Positions 11,017 through 21,142 of a DNA stretch of 27,824 bases are shown here, one piece after another. This DNA is from Hypsibius dujardini (lineage: Eukaryota; Tardigrada; Eutardigrada; Parachela; Hypsibiidae), in the NCBI GenBank assembly GCA_001579985.1, contig LRSR01009484.1:1-27824 (forward strand). The letters are read 5' to 3'. The notes below the pieces were generated by a model, which was given only the letters and a program-made list of their open reading frames with translations, was not told the origin of the DNA and made no database searches. The number at the start of each line of letters is the position of its first letter. Positions within the stretch are counted from its first letter, which is position 1. The translations under genes were made by a program, and so were the position numbers.

Positions 11017-11045
11017 ATTATGATCCGGATTATAATTTTATGGCA

Positions 11046-11270
11046 GTAAAATAGCCAGACTTCTATTGGGCTCCAGGGAGGGGTAAAATAGCGGTGCGCT
11101 ATTGGGCCCCACGCAAAGGAGGGGTAAAGCAGTTGTTGCCATAAAATAATTATATGGATCATAATTTTATGGCAACAGCTGTTTTACCCATCCTTTGTAT
11201 TGCGTGGGGCCCAATAGCGCACCGCTATTTTACCCCTCCCTAGGGCCTAATAGAAGTCTGGCTATTTTAC
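11046..11270. repeat. Near-perfect foldback / MITE-like element
   Basis: Left arm 11046 to about 11150 and right arm about 11163-11270 are reverse complements with only a few changes over roughly 105 bp. Tips are GTAAAATAGCCAGACTTCTA. Inner shared blocks are GGGAGGGGTAAAATAGCGG and GCGCTATTGGGCCCCACGC. The loop is only about a dozen bases. Such little divergence between arms suggests recent insertion or arm homogenisation. No coding capacity for a transposase. Confidence 0.9.
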
Positions 11271-11405
11271 TCCTCTTTGTACCCATCACCAGGGCCCAAC
11301 CACGCTCCTATTTTAGCCTTTCCATGTTGTCTGTTCGTCAATCCGTCCGTTTTCTTTACGTTCGTTGTCCGCCCGTTGTGGACGACGCACGGCCGGATAA
11401 ATTAT

Positions 11406-11470
11406 GGACGGACGACTTACGGACGGACGGACGGACGGACGGATGGACGGACAGACGGACGGACGGACGA
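11406..11470 (+). repeat. (GGAC)n tetranucleotide array
   Basis: GGAC/GACG units run through most of this stretch with a few substitutions (GGATGGACGG, ACAGACGG). It lies among decayed copies of the neighbouring foldback family. Confidence 0.9.
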
Positions 11471-11479
11471 AAGAATAGC

Positions 11480-11600
11480 ACGGAAGGAGTAAAATAGCAG
11501 AGGCGCTATTTGGACCCCTAGTGATGTATTTAGGGAGGGGTAAAATAGTCGGGGTTCTATGGGGTCCCAAGGGGGGGGGAGGTGAGAAATAGCCACTCCG
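11480..11600. repeat. Decayed fragments related to the 11046-11270 foldback family
   Basis: GGAGTAAAATAGC (about 11487), GGGAGGGGTAAAATAG (about 11533) and GAGAAATAGCCAC (about 11583) echo the arm motifs of the foldback element upstream. No complete second arm pair is visible. Confidence 0.5.
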
Positions 11601-12013
11601 ATTTCGAAATGTTTCGCAAACTGTTCTATAATCTGCGAGTCACGATTTCATGATTCGTGACATACACGTATGTGAAATTTAAACAATTACGATGCGTCGT
11701 GCAGTTCTTCGCTATCGCACTACATCGTGAAGGCTAATATTGGAGAGAACTCAGCTGTCGTCGTTGCAATCCAATGGTCTTGGATGACCAACCACAAACA
11801 TGGCCATTGAAGGCTTTCTTCCAGTTTATCGCTCACCTCACTATCACTGCATGATAAGTATTTGAGGAAATGAGAAGCATACTTACCGAAGATCATATTA
11901 AACGTCGCCAATAACCAAGAACGAAAGATGTTTGCTCGACGCTTTTAGTACTCGTGCTGTAGTATTACGGGGACGTGAAGGTCGCTTTTGTTTTACTCAA
12001 CCGCGGTCATAAA

Positions 12014-14738
12014 ATGCGCTCATCTATGTGGAAAGTATTGTTCCTCTTGGCTGGATGCCTGCAGCTGTTGTCATGCTTCAGATTGACCAGCACAGCGGAT
12101 AATGTCACGGAGAACTACAGCTACGTCGTAGTCATGGACGGCGGATCGTCTCATACAAATTCCTACGTCTACGAGTGGTCCACAGTGAAGGAGCACGGTA
12201 CTGGCCTGATCCGCCAGAAAAACGGCACCAGATGCAACGGTAAGCATTTACAATTCTTTGTTATTTGATCAAACTGATCTTGTTTGCACTCAAATTTTAT
12301 GGTCACAGTTAGTGTTGTTTAAATAACTACTTTGCATTAAAGTAAATTGAACGTAGATTTTATTTCTGGCCGATAATTAATAAAATATTTTTAAACATAC
12401 TTGAAATAAAATAGTTCATTTTAAGTAAACATATTATTTAAATAAAAGTTGGCACTTTGTTTAAATAAAATGCAATTCATAAGAAATAAGTACTTTTTAT
12501 GCATTACCATAGGCAACATTTGGAAAACTATCTAGGTAGGTAGATTGATTAACTGCTTGACTTTGGGTACGCATACGTGCCAAGAGAATTTAAATGTAAA
12601 TAACGTAATGACTTTGGACATGATTTTAAATAGAATATAAAATATCTTAGCCACGAAATCTGATTTTAAGTAAAAAATAACAAAATATTATATTTAAAAG
12701 AAAAACGCAGTCAGAAAAAATGTTTGAGCTGTCATTATATTGTAACCAGTTGAATGAACTATATTAGCAGTTCTTATTTATGTCTCGTATTTACGTAAAA
12801 ATGTATGAAGTAGAAATAAATCAAAGTCAAAATGTATTGCTTTCTTTTGTAGCTGTGCTCAGCAGTTTCAGGGAGAATCCATCCGATGCAGGAATCAGTT
12901 TGAAGACCTGTTTGGACGTGGCCCAGCATCACATCCCAAAGTCGCAGTGGTCGTCTACCAAGGTCCTTCTGGGAGCTACCGCTGGGTTGCGTCTGATAGA
13001 GTGGGTACACCATTACTAGTGCATCTGTTTTAATCACTGTGGGTTTACACGATTTATCATACGTGCAGGTTGGAGGATAAAGCAACTTCAGCGGCTATCG
13101 TTCAGTCTGTTCGCAATTACGTCAGAGTGAATACAACCTTCGTTATGGAGCCGGAGAATATCGATGTCTTATCATCCGAAAAGGAGGCCGGATACGCGTG
13201 GACTTCGATTAACTACATTCAACAGGTTTTTCAGACAAATGCTGTACGTATATTAATTTCGCAATATCAAGCAACCAAACATCTCTCACTGGCTTAACAA
13301 TTATCCAATTTTTTGCAGCTTCTGCCAGCGGGTAGACGAAATGCCACTTGGGGATCATTGGAAGTCGGCGGCGCGTCTGCGCAGTTTGCCATGGAGGTTC
13401 CCAGTTCTGAAATACCTTCGAAGTTTTCCATTCGTTCGTTTAACCACGACTACCAACTACTGACATGGAGCTTTCTTTGCTACGGCCAAAACGAAGCACA
13501 CCGCCGCCATCGTGGTCTGCTGATTGCCAGCCAAAGCTTCAGAAACTTGACATACGACGCTTGTATGCCAATTGGAACCGATCCTATTGCGATAAAGCAC
13601 ACGGACCTGTTCGACCAGACGTGCAGCAGGCTAAACGTTCCGGCCTCGCAAAAGAAGGTACATATTTACGACAAAGACGGCGCCAGCCTTTGTGTTTCGG
13701 TATATTTTTGTTTGTGTCTGTGTCCGTGTCTGTGTTTCGATATTACTGCCTATTTTTACACGTAGTCAGTGAAAATAGCAATTCACTTCCAGACCGTCTA
13801 CTACATCACCGGAGGTGGAGACGAACCGCAATGCCGGCGCGAAACCAAACGACTGTTCCAAATGTATCCCAACCAAACCGCCACAGTGTGTCCCTTTCAA
13901 GACCCCGATTGCAGTTTCCAGAGCACAAAAGAGCAGTTCGCCAAAGTACCCAGCGGACGGTTCCTAGCTAAAGGAGGCTTCTATTTTGCTGCTGCAGACT
14001 TACGCACCATCACAAACAACTCCTTTGAACTGAGCCCCTTCGATGCTGACGGCTATGACAGGGGTACCCATATAATCATTTTCCATTTATCAGGCAGAGT
14101 TACCACGATTTACATTTTTTTGTAGCTCGTCTGACGGTGTGTGCCAAGAGCTTCGACGAGCTAAAGGCTCTGTTGCTGGTCCATACGGCAATGCGAATAG
14201 ATTTTCTCCTACGGCTGTGCTTTATGGCCACGTACAATGAGATCCTGCTGGACGAAGTGTACGGCTTCAAGCAGGAGCAACTGAGCGAGATGGTCATCGC
14301 CAACGATGTAAGGCACAACTTCTCGTAGAGCCGTTGACTAGGTTTTAAATTGAAAATATTAAATAACATTTTCGACGAAAATTAAAACAAGTTAAATGGT
14401 AACTCGAGCGAGAGTTGGAACGGATGCGGCAGGCGTGACTGAATATTTTCCGTTTGTTTTATTGGTTTTCTCCATGCCATTAGGTTGGAGGTCAGGATGT
14501 TGGTTGGGCCTTTGGATGGGGCTTAGTGGCATCTACGGATCCCGCTCCTTCGTCGACAAGTTTACCTATGACCAACAGTTCAGATGTCCCATCGACAGGT
14601 TCACCAACGAAAAGCGGTTCTACTGCTCCGTCAATAGTTTCAACCACGACCAGCGGTTCAGATGTAACTTCCCCTCGGTGGCACACCATAGTAGTTGCCG
14701 TGATGCTCCTAGCTGTTGGAACTAGCTTTGCCTATTAG
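12014..14738 (+). CDS. Ecto-apyrase (NTPDase, GDA1/CD39 family), tandem copy B, seven exons
   Basis: Paralogue of copy A with the same predicted activity. Exons: 12014-12239, 12853-13000, 13069-13243, 13319-13657, 13793-14063, 14126-14307, 14484-14738; 531 aa. Exons 2-6 match copy A exactly in length (148, 175, 339, 271, 182) and phase, so the two arose by tandem duplication; exon 4 products are about three quarters identical by eye. ACR1 DGGSSHT (43-48, preceded by Met-Asp), ACR2 LLGATAGLRL, ACR3 [14 protein letters not shown]4 WGSLEVGGASAQ, ACR5 DVGWAFGWG. The N-terminus (WKVLFLLAGCLQLLSC) is a clear signal peptide, followed by glycosylation-type NVT, NYS and NGT sites. Unlike copy A, the C-terminus has a Ser/Thr/Pro-rich stalk of about 45 residues and then IVVAVMLLAVGTSFAY, fitting a GPI-attachment signal or a terminal anchor. 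ATG 12014 is chosen because it gives the complete signal peptide. Confidence 0.94.
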
Positions 14739-14947
14739 TTGTGCAGTTTTGTTTCTTACATTGTAGGTACTATGTCTGCCGACCTACTTTTTATACATGC
14801 ATTTCCTTTTCATGTAGCTAACTACTTTATAGGAGCGTGTAATTACTCTTGAGGTGACCAATTACTTTTGTGACCGCTCAGATTCGATACATATCTCGTA
14901 TTGTCTTCTTTTTGCTAGCATTGTGATAAAGGGTGCGAAGCCCTTTT

Positions 14948-14953
14948 ATTAAA
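14948..14953 (+). promoter_or_regulatory. Candidate variant polyadenylation signal of apyrase copy B
   Basis: ATTAAA lies 210 bases after the stop codon; no AATAAA was seen closer. Weak evidence. Confidence 0.25.
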
Positions 14954-14984
14954 AAGTGAATAACAAATCAGATTATCTGACGCT

Positions 14985-15190
14985 AGTATGTCGACGGCCA
15001 CAATGTCTAGGACAGTCTGTCAGTGACTTCAGTAAATCCACGGACCGAATGTCTGGAGCAGTCTCCTCACATGGCGATAACGTCTGTGGGGAGAGAATTT
15101 CCACGGCCAGAATGTCCGGGGAAAAAGAGTAGGGGTGAAATACACAAAAAGGACGCAATTTCGGAGCACAGAATGTCGAAGGACAAAACT
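14985..15190. repeat. Degenerate short-unit tandem repeat
   Basis: Recurring decayed units around GGACAGAATGTC: GGCCACAATGTCTAGGACAG (14996), CGGACCGAATGTCTGGAGCA (15041), CGGCCAGAATGTCCGGGGAA (15104), GCACAGAATGTCGAAGGACA (15167). In between are similarly related pieces such as ATTTCCACGG and CAATTTCGG. The style resembles the 5940-6150 repeat. Confidence 0.6.
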
Positions 15191-15225
15191 TCGGTATGCT
15201 CTTGCATAACACACCTGCCGTTCAC

Positions 15226-15620
15226 CTTACTTGGGCAAGAGCGGAGATTTTTCCTCCCAATTAGTGTAATTTTTAATTAGTGATATATCATGATTTTACA
15301 TTGGGGTCTCTGGCTGGGAGTCACATCTGAGGTTTCAGAAAACAATTTGGCATAAATACTTCCCGCACCATTTTGTGCTGCGGGCGTGGGCTTGGTTGAT
15401 TGATGCATCAACAAGCTTCAAAATTTTTAACCCAACCAATATTTTTTAGAACGTAAACTTATTATTTAAATTTACTAGAAGACTTCTACAAACTATAATC
15501 AATAGGTTAACAATTTTCCGATCAATCGGAACATTGTGAAATCATGATACATAGACAGGTATTTTTGGAGAAAAAATCACGCCGATCGGGAGGGAAAATC
15601 TCCATTCTTGTTCAAGTTAG
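15226..15620. repeat. Inverted-repeat (MITE-like) element
   Basis: Outer arms 15226-15258 (starting CTTACTTGGGCAAGA) and 15588-15620 (complement starting CTAACTTGAACAAGA) match at most positions. Inner segments 15284-15303 and 15532-15553 also pair (TATCATGATTTT-like). Flanks outside the arms differ. No coding capacity. Confidence 0.7.
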
Positions 15621-15625
15621 TCCGT

Positions 15626-15631
15626 TTTATT
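15626..15631 (-). promoter_or_regulatory. Candidate polyadenylation signal of the MAM-like gene
   Basis: AATAAA on the minus strand, about 170 bases beyond the stop at 15800-15802. It lies just outside the inverted-repeat element. No transcript evidence. Confidence 0.25.
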
Positions 15632-15799
15632 GGCTTGTCTACCGGTAATAAAGCTCTGCGGCTGTTAGACTTCCCATGAACGGGAATAATTTCTTGACAT
15701 TATTAGCTCTTAATTTCCGACTTCACGTAAGAATTCCTGAAAAAAATGCGATGGAATGCACAAAAACATTTACGTTAATATTTCACGTCCTGCATGTCA

Positions 15800-18393
15800 T
15801 TAATAATTAGTCGTGAATTCGACCGTCATGTCCGAGTACCATTTGCCCCAGCGATCGGTGAGAGCCACCACGACCGGACGGCCCAACTGCGGAGCTACTG
15901 CTGGGACTGTATACTCAAATTCAAAGTTCGCAATCGTGTTGTGGTACCGCACATCCACGTCGATAACCCGAACCACCACTCTCACTCTGCTCCCGGCTTC
16001 AAACGGTCCCATTAGAACCTTTGGAGGGGTATTTCTGAAGTTTCGGCTGTTGGAGTTCGACAGCTCACCATACTGAACCATTTCCATCCTGTTTAAAGGA
16101 AAGTACGTTTGAATTAGGCATAGAAGCTTTGAGTGTTTGAGGGGACTGAGAACAACCTTTGGTTCCAGTGGTATGTCACATCGAATTTCGTGTCACATTC
16201 CCTTTGTTTTCCGAATCCAATGTCGCACTTCTCGTGGTTGGGTGTGTACCGGAAATTGTCCAGCTGCACTCGAACGGACTGTGCTACTGGCGGCCGCGGC
16301 GCACGAGTCGTGGTAGAAGTCGTAGTTGGCAGGCAACTCGAGTCCTCAACGGGTGACACTACGATAAAAAATCAAAATATTCATTCTGCCAGTAGATTGA
16401 TTTAAACTCTTCTATCCTGGACAAAAGTGGACAGGCCAAACAACTGAAGCACCTTTTTTTGCATTTTTTGCACTGAATTCGAAGCCCTCCGTCCACTAAT
16501 CAATTTTCCCCCTCATAGTTACATCAGCATCTGGTTAGCGTTTTATAGGAATCATGGCAAGTTGAACTTACAAATTTCTTAACTCTCTGGTAGCCGGGTG
16601 GTTCGGGTATACGGGTAGTACCGAGTCAGCCAAAGGTGGCTTATATAAGGAAAGTACCTAACTTGAACGGTTGGCATGATCAGAATTCATTTGGCACTTT
16701 CCCTGCCCGATTAGTGCCGTACCGCCAGGCGGCGCTGTTGCGCCTCCACACAACAACCTGACAACAGCTGACCTTTTGCCAATAAGGAACCAAAACATCT
16801 TCCTAGTAAGTTCAATTTTTCATTCCGCTCGCGATTGCATGTTTATTTCGTTCTCAGCTGGATTTTATCGGTATGGTCGTTTTTTTTCAGCCCACACCAC
16901 ATGTTAGTATACATGCCATTTAAGTTTAAGCCAAGTTTGGCTTAATGAGTTCTTAGCACTTCCAAATTTTTTTTTCAAAAGTTGTTTTTACTTTATATTT
17001 TAAGGATCTGTTAGAGGATCAAAGCAAAAACCGTATCTAAAAAGTCCAAATACTCGATGAGCAAATTGAGTTTGAAGGAAGAATTAAGCCAGTGTAAGCT
17101 GACTGGCACTCAGAAAGTTAATGAAGCGCTGAAGCAAACTGTAGTGGCAAATTTTGTGTTGTTTTATGATTCTAAGCTCTCATTCTGATTGCACATTCAC
17201 ATTTCATAATTTTCGTCCGTGAATGTGAAATGTGCATAGATTCGCAAAAGAACTGCACAGACCTTCACCTCCCCTCCCCCCATTTACATTGCCAATTCTC
17301 GAACCTCCCAGAAAAGTATTTTTTGATGGGCTGAATCGTAATATACTCCTCTATGAATATAGTAAACTGTATTGTACAATATATATATATATATATATAT
17401 GCAATTATGTGAGGATGAGGTCCTCTATAATAGGATTACTCTAGCAATATCTTACACATTTTTTATTAGGGTTCACGAATAATCAGTTATTTGGGTTCGT
17501 TGGCTTCTTGAAACATGTCAAATCGTTTTAAGGACCCCTTGTAAAAGCCTAGTCCTTCTCTAGTTCCTCATTATGTTTTGACCCATCTACTGAGGGTCCA
17601 AGAGCACAGACGTACGTTGAGCCCATCGTCTTACAGTACCTCCTTCGCTTGCACCCCAAACATCCCCCTCAATTCCCCCATACTTACATGCTTCAATAAT
17701 GATGTCATCCAAGCGAAACAAATGGTCACACGTAGTATAGGCAGTCAGTCGAATCGCATACGCCATCCCTAAGTCCCTGAGGTTGAACTGCGCAAAGGCC
17801 CACGCATGGAACTGTGTTCCATAAACGGTGTTCAAAATGACTGGTTGTCGATCGATGCTGAAGTGCGCCGAGACGGTGATGTTAAACCGCCGACTCAACC
17901 CGGACGGGATAAAGTATCGGAAGCCCAGCAGAGTGTCTCTTCCCGTTCGAGTCCAGACACGCTCTTCGCTCTGCAGCAAGGCCGGTTCTCTGGCGGCGGC
18001 TTCCGGCGTGCCTCCAGGGAGACATTGGGTGAGTCCGAAGGCGTGACCAAGGCCGTCATGGTGATAGTCGAGGTACTGCCAACCCGGGGGCGACTGCCAT
18101 ACCGCGCAGGAGTCTTCGGAGAAGGTACATTTCGAGTCGTCTTGTGGTTTGAATTGACAGCACGTGGTGGGGGAGCCAGGACACCGATAAACGGGAAGCC
18201 CGTCAAGGGATGATCTCTGCTCAGTAGCCGGTATGAGCGGAATCTCATTAAATAAAAAGCCGTCTGAAAATCAACATTTCAGTGTCATATTAGGCTCAAA
18301 ACAAGTCAAACAAAATTGCCAGAATATCGAAGTAACACTACCGTTTAAGCTGAATGCAAAACACAGGCAGAGCGCAGATAGGATACGGCCCAT
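15800..18393 (-). CDS. Secreted MAM-like domain protein, four exons
   Basis: Exons on the minus strand: 18393-18342, 18263-17688, 16358-16157, 16088-15800; phases 1,1,2 agree; 372 aa. Residues 1-17 (MGRILSALCLCFAFSLN) are a signal peptide. Residues about 62-209 resemble a MAM adhesion module: KCTFSEDSC, a hydrophobic strand around LGFRYFIPSG, FNITVSAHF, and the closing LFRLDDIIIEA. A Thr-rich linker (TTTSTTTRAPRPP, about 221-233) follows. The last 135 residues begin VRVQLDNFRYTPN, carry Cys254 and Cys264, look beta-rich, and are weakly reminiscent of the Notch-ligand N-terminal module; that link is unproven. No membrane span, so probably extracellular. The usual Cys after the closing MAM DDI strand is absent, so a small exon could be missed in the 1.3 kb intron. 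The donor GTTGTT at 16156 is weak but phase-consistent. Confidence 0.72.
17190..17236. repeat. Imperfect hairpin in the 1.3 kb intron of the MAM-like gene
   Basis: TGCACATTCACATTTC near 17190 is followed by GTGAATGTGAAATGTGCA ending near 17236, an imperfect inverted repeat. The function is unknown. Confidence 0.4.
17379..17400. repeat. (AT)11 dinucleotide repeat
   Basis: Eleven AT units in the large intron of the minus-strand MAM-like gene. Confidence 0.9.
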
Positions 18394-18592
18394 TTTGGTG
18401 CCGAAATCAATGGCAATCAGGAGAGGATGAAGGATACGGATCCGGGTGTATATTTTGCAATATATGTGTCTATTTGTCAAGATTTAAAAATTGAAATATG
18501 AAACTGTTCCAGTAAGAATTCCAATCAGCACCGAGTCAATTGCTTCATTATCGTTGATACGGCTTATTGATCGGTACCATAGGATTAATAGA

Positions 18593-18700
18593 AAGTAACA
18601 AGATAAAGTGTCTGAGTGGGGAATTTTCCGAGAGATGAGATTTAATATGAAGTAACAAGATAAAGTGTTTGAGTGGGAAATTTCCCGAGAGATGAGATTA
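18593..18700. repeat. Two-copy 57-bp tandem repeat
   Basis: Copies at 18593-18643 and 18650-18700 share AAGTAACAAGATAAAGTG, TGAGTGGG and CCGAGAGATGAGATT with a few substitutions. It is about 200 bp upstream of the MAM-like gene's start codon, so it may lie in its promoter region. Confidence 0.85.
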
Positions 18701-19290
18701 CAATATCAATGAGAAGATAACTAGAGAAAAATAGTCGCTGCTGCTTTATCATAAGTTTGGAATTTATCTTAGTGTTCAAGTTGACCTTGTCTTACTTAGT
18801 TAGCTTCTCTTCCGCTCGTCCTGTTTAGTTTCTTATTATATGCTCCGGTCATCTGGGTATGTGGCAGCTGCCCCATGCGCCCCAAGAGTCACCACGACCT
18901 GACGGTATTCCTCTGTCACGGGAGTTCGCGGGCACCCGGACGCAGTACGGCTTCTTAACTAAATACGTGGTGTAGTGGACTCTGAATCACGTCGACCCGT
19001 GCCAAGGAAGGGTTGGAAATATTATTATTATACAAGGAACTAGTGAACTGCACACTAAACTGCACTGCAAAGACTCTACAGCCAAGCGGTCCGCTTAAAT
19101 AAGGCACAAATAGTACAGACACAGTAAGAAGAAGAACGAACTGTCAGAACTAATTAACCACAACTGCACGCAGCAACTGGTTTCTAGTGTGAAAATGTAA
19201 TAGCACTAAAACAAGCAGTGACTCACGAACAGAACTAAAAAAAGAGTCGTGACACCTCCTACAAAAAATCCACTGAAAAAATTAACGGTA

Positions 19291-19484
19291 CTGTATTTCC
19301 TCGATAGATAGCGACAGCGCACGATCTGTGTGCCGTTAAATTGGTTCCCCCTACACATTAGCGTATGCCCTGCCTGTCTGTACCTTGCATGCCATACAGT
19401 AGTACACACAAACTTTACGTGTACAGCGGGCAACCATTACGTCACGTGACCCGTGCACTGCCGATATCTATCGAGGAAATACAG
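19291..19484. repeat. Short MITE-like element with terminal inverted repeats
   Basis: CTGTATTTCCTCGATAGATA at 19291-19310 is exactly complementary to 19465-19484. Pairing continues inward imperfectly to about 33 bp (GCGACAGCGCACG against CGTGCACTGCCGA). Total 194 bp. The left flank is TA and the right flank is CA, so a TA target-site duplication is possible but not intact. Confidence 0.7.
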
Positions 19485-19752
19485 CATTAAGATGCGAGAT
19501 TATGTGCGAGGCCACACGGGTGCGAGTATCGGTGGATCTTCATGATATTCCACCATCTTGATGTCAAATGTCAATACTAAATACCGGTACACTCACGAGT
19601 TGGTGCATCGAAGCCCTATATAATACCGTTGGGCGTCCCCATCGTTGGGGACAGGTTAGGGATTTCGCTTTTTTATGTTGTCGACAGGATACACGACACA
19701 GCATCGCACCGTATCTCAGCTTCCATATGCACCCCTATGATATTTCGACCCT

Positions 19753-20124
19753 CCTACAGCTACTTGCAGGTTACTTGCAAACTTTTGATTTGACGTATCG
19801 TGAGCCGCAAGACTACACATGCTATAAGGTTTTAATTTCTTAAGCAAAAACGGGCCAAAATAAAAAAATAGCCTACTCATTTGGAAAGTATATTGGAAAA
19901 TTAAGACTAAAATTTGGCACAGTGGAAACTGAAAACGGGTGACAGACCGAATCAATCGAAGAAAACGACAACAAATCAAGATTTCTAGGCAATTCGTAAT
20001 GCTTGTATCGAGTTGATTGATCGATAAGTCGGTTTGAAATATTCACCAATCAAACAACGGGTAGTTTTGTTTCTCAAACCACATCGAATCAAAAGTTTGC
20101 AAGTAACTTTCAAGCAGCTGTAAG
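19753..20124. repeat. Coding-like inverted repeat
   Basis: A segment at 19753-19823 (plus) and one at 20124-20052 (minus) match. Both have a CAG acceptor-like site and then encode LLAGYLQTFD (plus) and LLESYLQTFD (minus), followed by similar residues (REPQDY / FEKQNY) and a donor-like GT. They could be decayed, inverted duplicates of one exon, or arms of a mobile element that happen to be open. No family recognised. Confidence 0.5.
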
Positions 20125-20211
20125 ACAAGCATAAACACAAGAAGGAGCAGGGAGACGGGAAGAGACAATGCATTCCCTGCCACTTGTCTCCCGAATCCAT
20201 CCTGCCCAGTG

Positions 20212-20249
20212 GCCACCCTGCCCACCCTGTCCACTCTGTTCACTCTGTC
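20212..20249. repeat. 9-bp minisatellite
   Basis: Four consecutive units of CCACCCTGY / CCACTCTGT type. The minus frame through it reads as a Val-Asp-Arg repeat with no other support. Confidence 0.7.
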
Positions 20250-21142
20250 TGAGCTACTTACCCCCACTAAATTAAGGGGTTCACCCGACCCGTGTGTCTG
20301 AACCATTAGTCTCTGAGTTGCCCCTCTTCTTCTCGATCAGCTAAAATTTGCTTTAACCATCCGACCCGCCAAGAATGTCAATGACCAACTCGCGGGCGGA
20401 GCTAATCAAGCATACCAATAATCAATCTTGACAAATGTGAATGGTCGACAAAATATTTTGCAGGAAGTTATTGGTTAATAAGAGCCGATGAAAATTATTA
20501 GTAACAATCGAAGACTGCTGAAACGGATCAGATTTAAAAACCTGTACTGCTATCCCTATCTATGAGATCTTATTTTCCGCCGCCTATCGGCGCAATTTAT
20601 GGAAATCCCTCAATATCTCACCAAAAAGCCATTCCTTCGTTTTTCGAATCCTTAGTAAAAGCTTTCGGTTTTGCCACTTCGCTGTATCATGGGACTTTGG
20701 TTTTGGGTTTTGCATATCAATTCCGTTCCTCAACGTACTCATGACCTTGATTGCAAATCAGAGGGGGAACATGCAGTCAACCTGTTTCATATAATTCCTC
20801 ACTGTTAATGCCTTTAATCAGAATTGCAGTATACACCTTCGTCTGCTCATTGAAACTGTCCGATAAAAAATGTGAAATTCCGGTCCAGTCCTCAGGCAGA
20901 AACGATGGGGCACCGAAATTACGAAGCATTTTTGCCATGAGGTTAAGGACAAAGAAATTGAGTGCAACTGTCGCGACGTTGAAAAAGCGCATTTCGCAGG
21001 TTTCAAGTCACAGGATGAATTACTAAAGTGTCGAGGGGATAAAAGACCCAAACGTCGCATGTCGTTTTTTGCCCAGATATGATACTGCATTTCTTGACGA
21101 GATGAAGTACATTATCTTGAAAAAATGAATATGCCAGTATTT

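Larger units (their letters stand above)
10839..12013. other. Spacer between the tandem apyrase genes
   Basis: Holds the 3' end of copy A, a foldback element (11046-11270), a GGAC tetranucleotide array and further decayed pieces related to the foldback element (11480-11600, with GGAGGGGTAAAATAG-like motifs). The remainder, about 11600-12013, shows no gene and probably contains the promoter and 5' UTR of copy B. Confidence 0.55.
14739..15799. other. Convergent intergenic region after apyrase copy B
   Basis: Lies between the 3' ends of apyrase B (plus) and the MAM-like gene (minus). It contains a candidate ATTAAA signal at 14948, a degenerate short repeat at 14985-15190 and an inverted-repeat element at 15226-15620. 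No supported gene. Confidence 0.5.
18394..21142. other. Repeat-rich intergenic region, no supported gene
   Basis: Lies between the start of the MAM-like gene and the end of the receptor gene (both minus). Contents: a 57-bp direct tandem repeat (18593-18700), an inverted-repeat element (19291-19484), a coding-like inverted repeat (19753-20124), and a 9-bp minisatellite (20212-20249). Minus-strand frames at 20777-20992 and 20818-21090 were tried as receptor kinase-domain exons without success. Confidence 0.5.

Noticed and set aside
13465-13971. 168-codon plus frame overlapping apyrase B exons 4-5
   Set aside because: It is an out-of-frame shadow of the apyrase coding sequence, whose frame and exon borders are set by copy A.
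16590-16660. Sequence with GGTAGCCGGGTGGTTCGGG considered as a tRNA-like element
   Set aside because: D-arm-like start but no T arm or acceptor stem pairing at the right distance.
17806-18248. Long plus and minus frames (135 and 117 codons) over exon 2 of the MAM-like gene
   Set aside because: They are shadows of the GC-rich coding exon in other frames; only the frame with the Cys pattern and the LDDI end joins in phase to neighbours.
18836-19015. GC-richer stretch considered as a tRNA or structured RNA
   Set aside because: No cloverleaf with matching acceptor and T arms could be drawn; no TTCRA loop in place.
19206-19433. Minus frame with a hydrophobic end (GFFVGGVTTLFLVLFVSH) as a membrane protein exon
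   Set aside because: It overlaps the inverted-repeat element at 19291-19484, and its hydrophobic end derives from T-rich sequence. No partner exon.
20777-21090. Minus-strand frames as kinase-homology exons continuing the receptor gene
   Set aside because: No glycine-rich loop, catalytic or dimerisation motif of receptor guanylate cyclases could be found, and the frames overlap one another without a phase-consistent acceptor.
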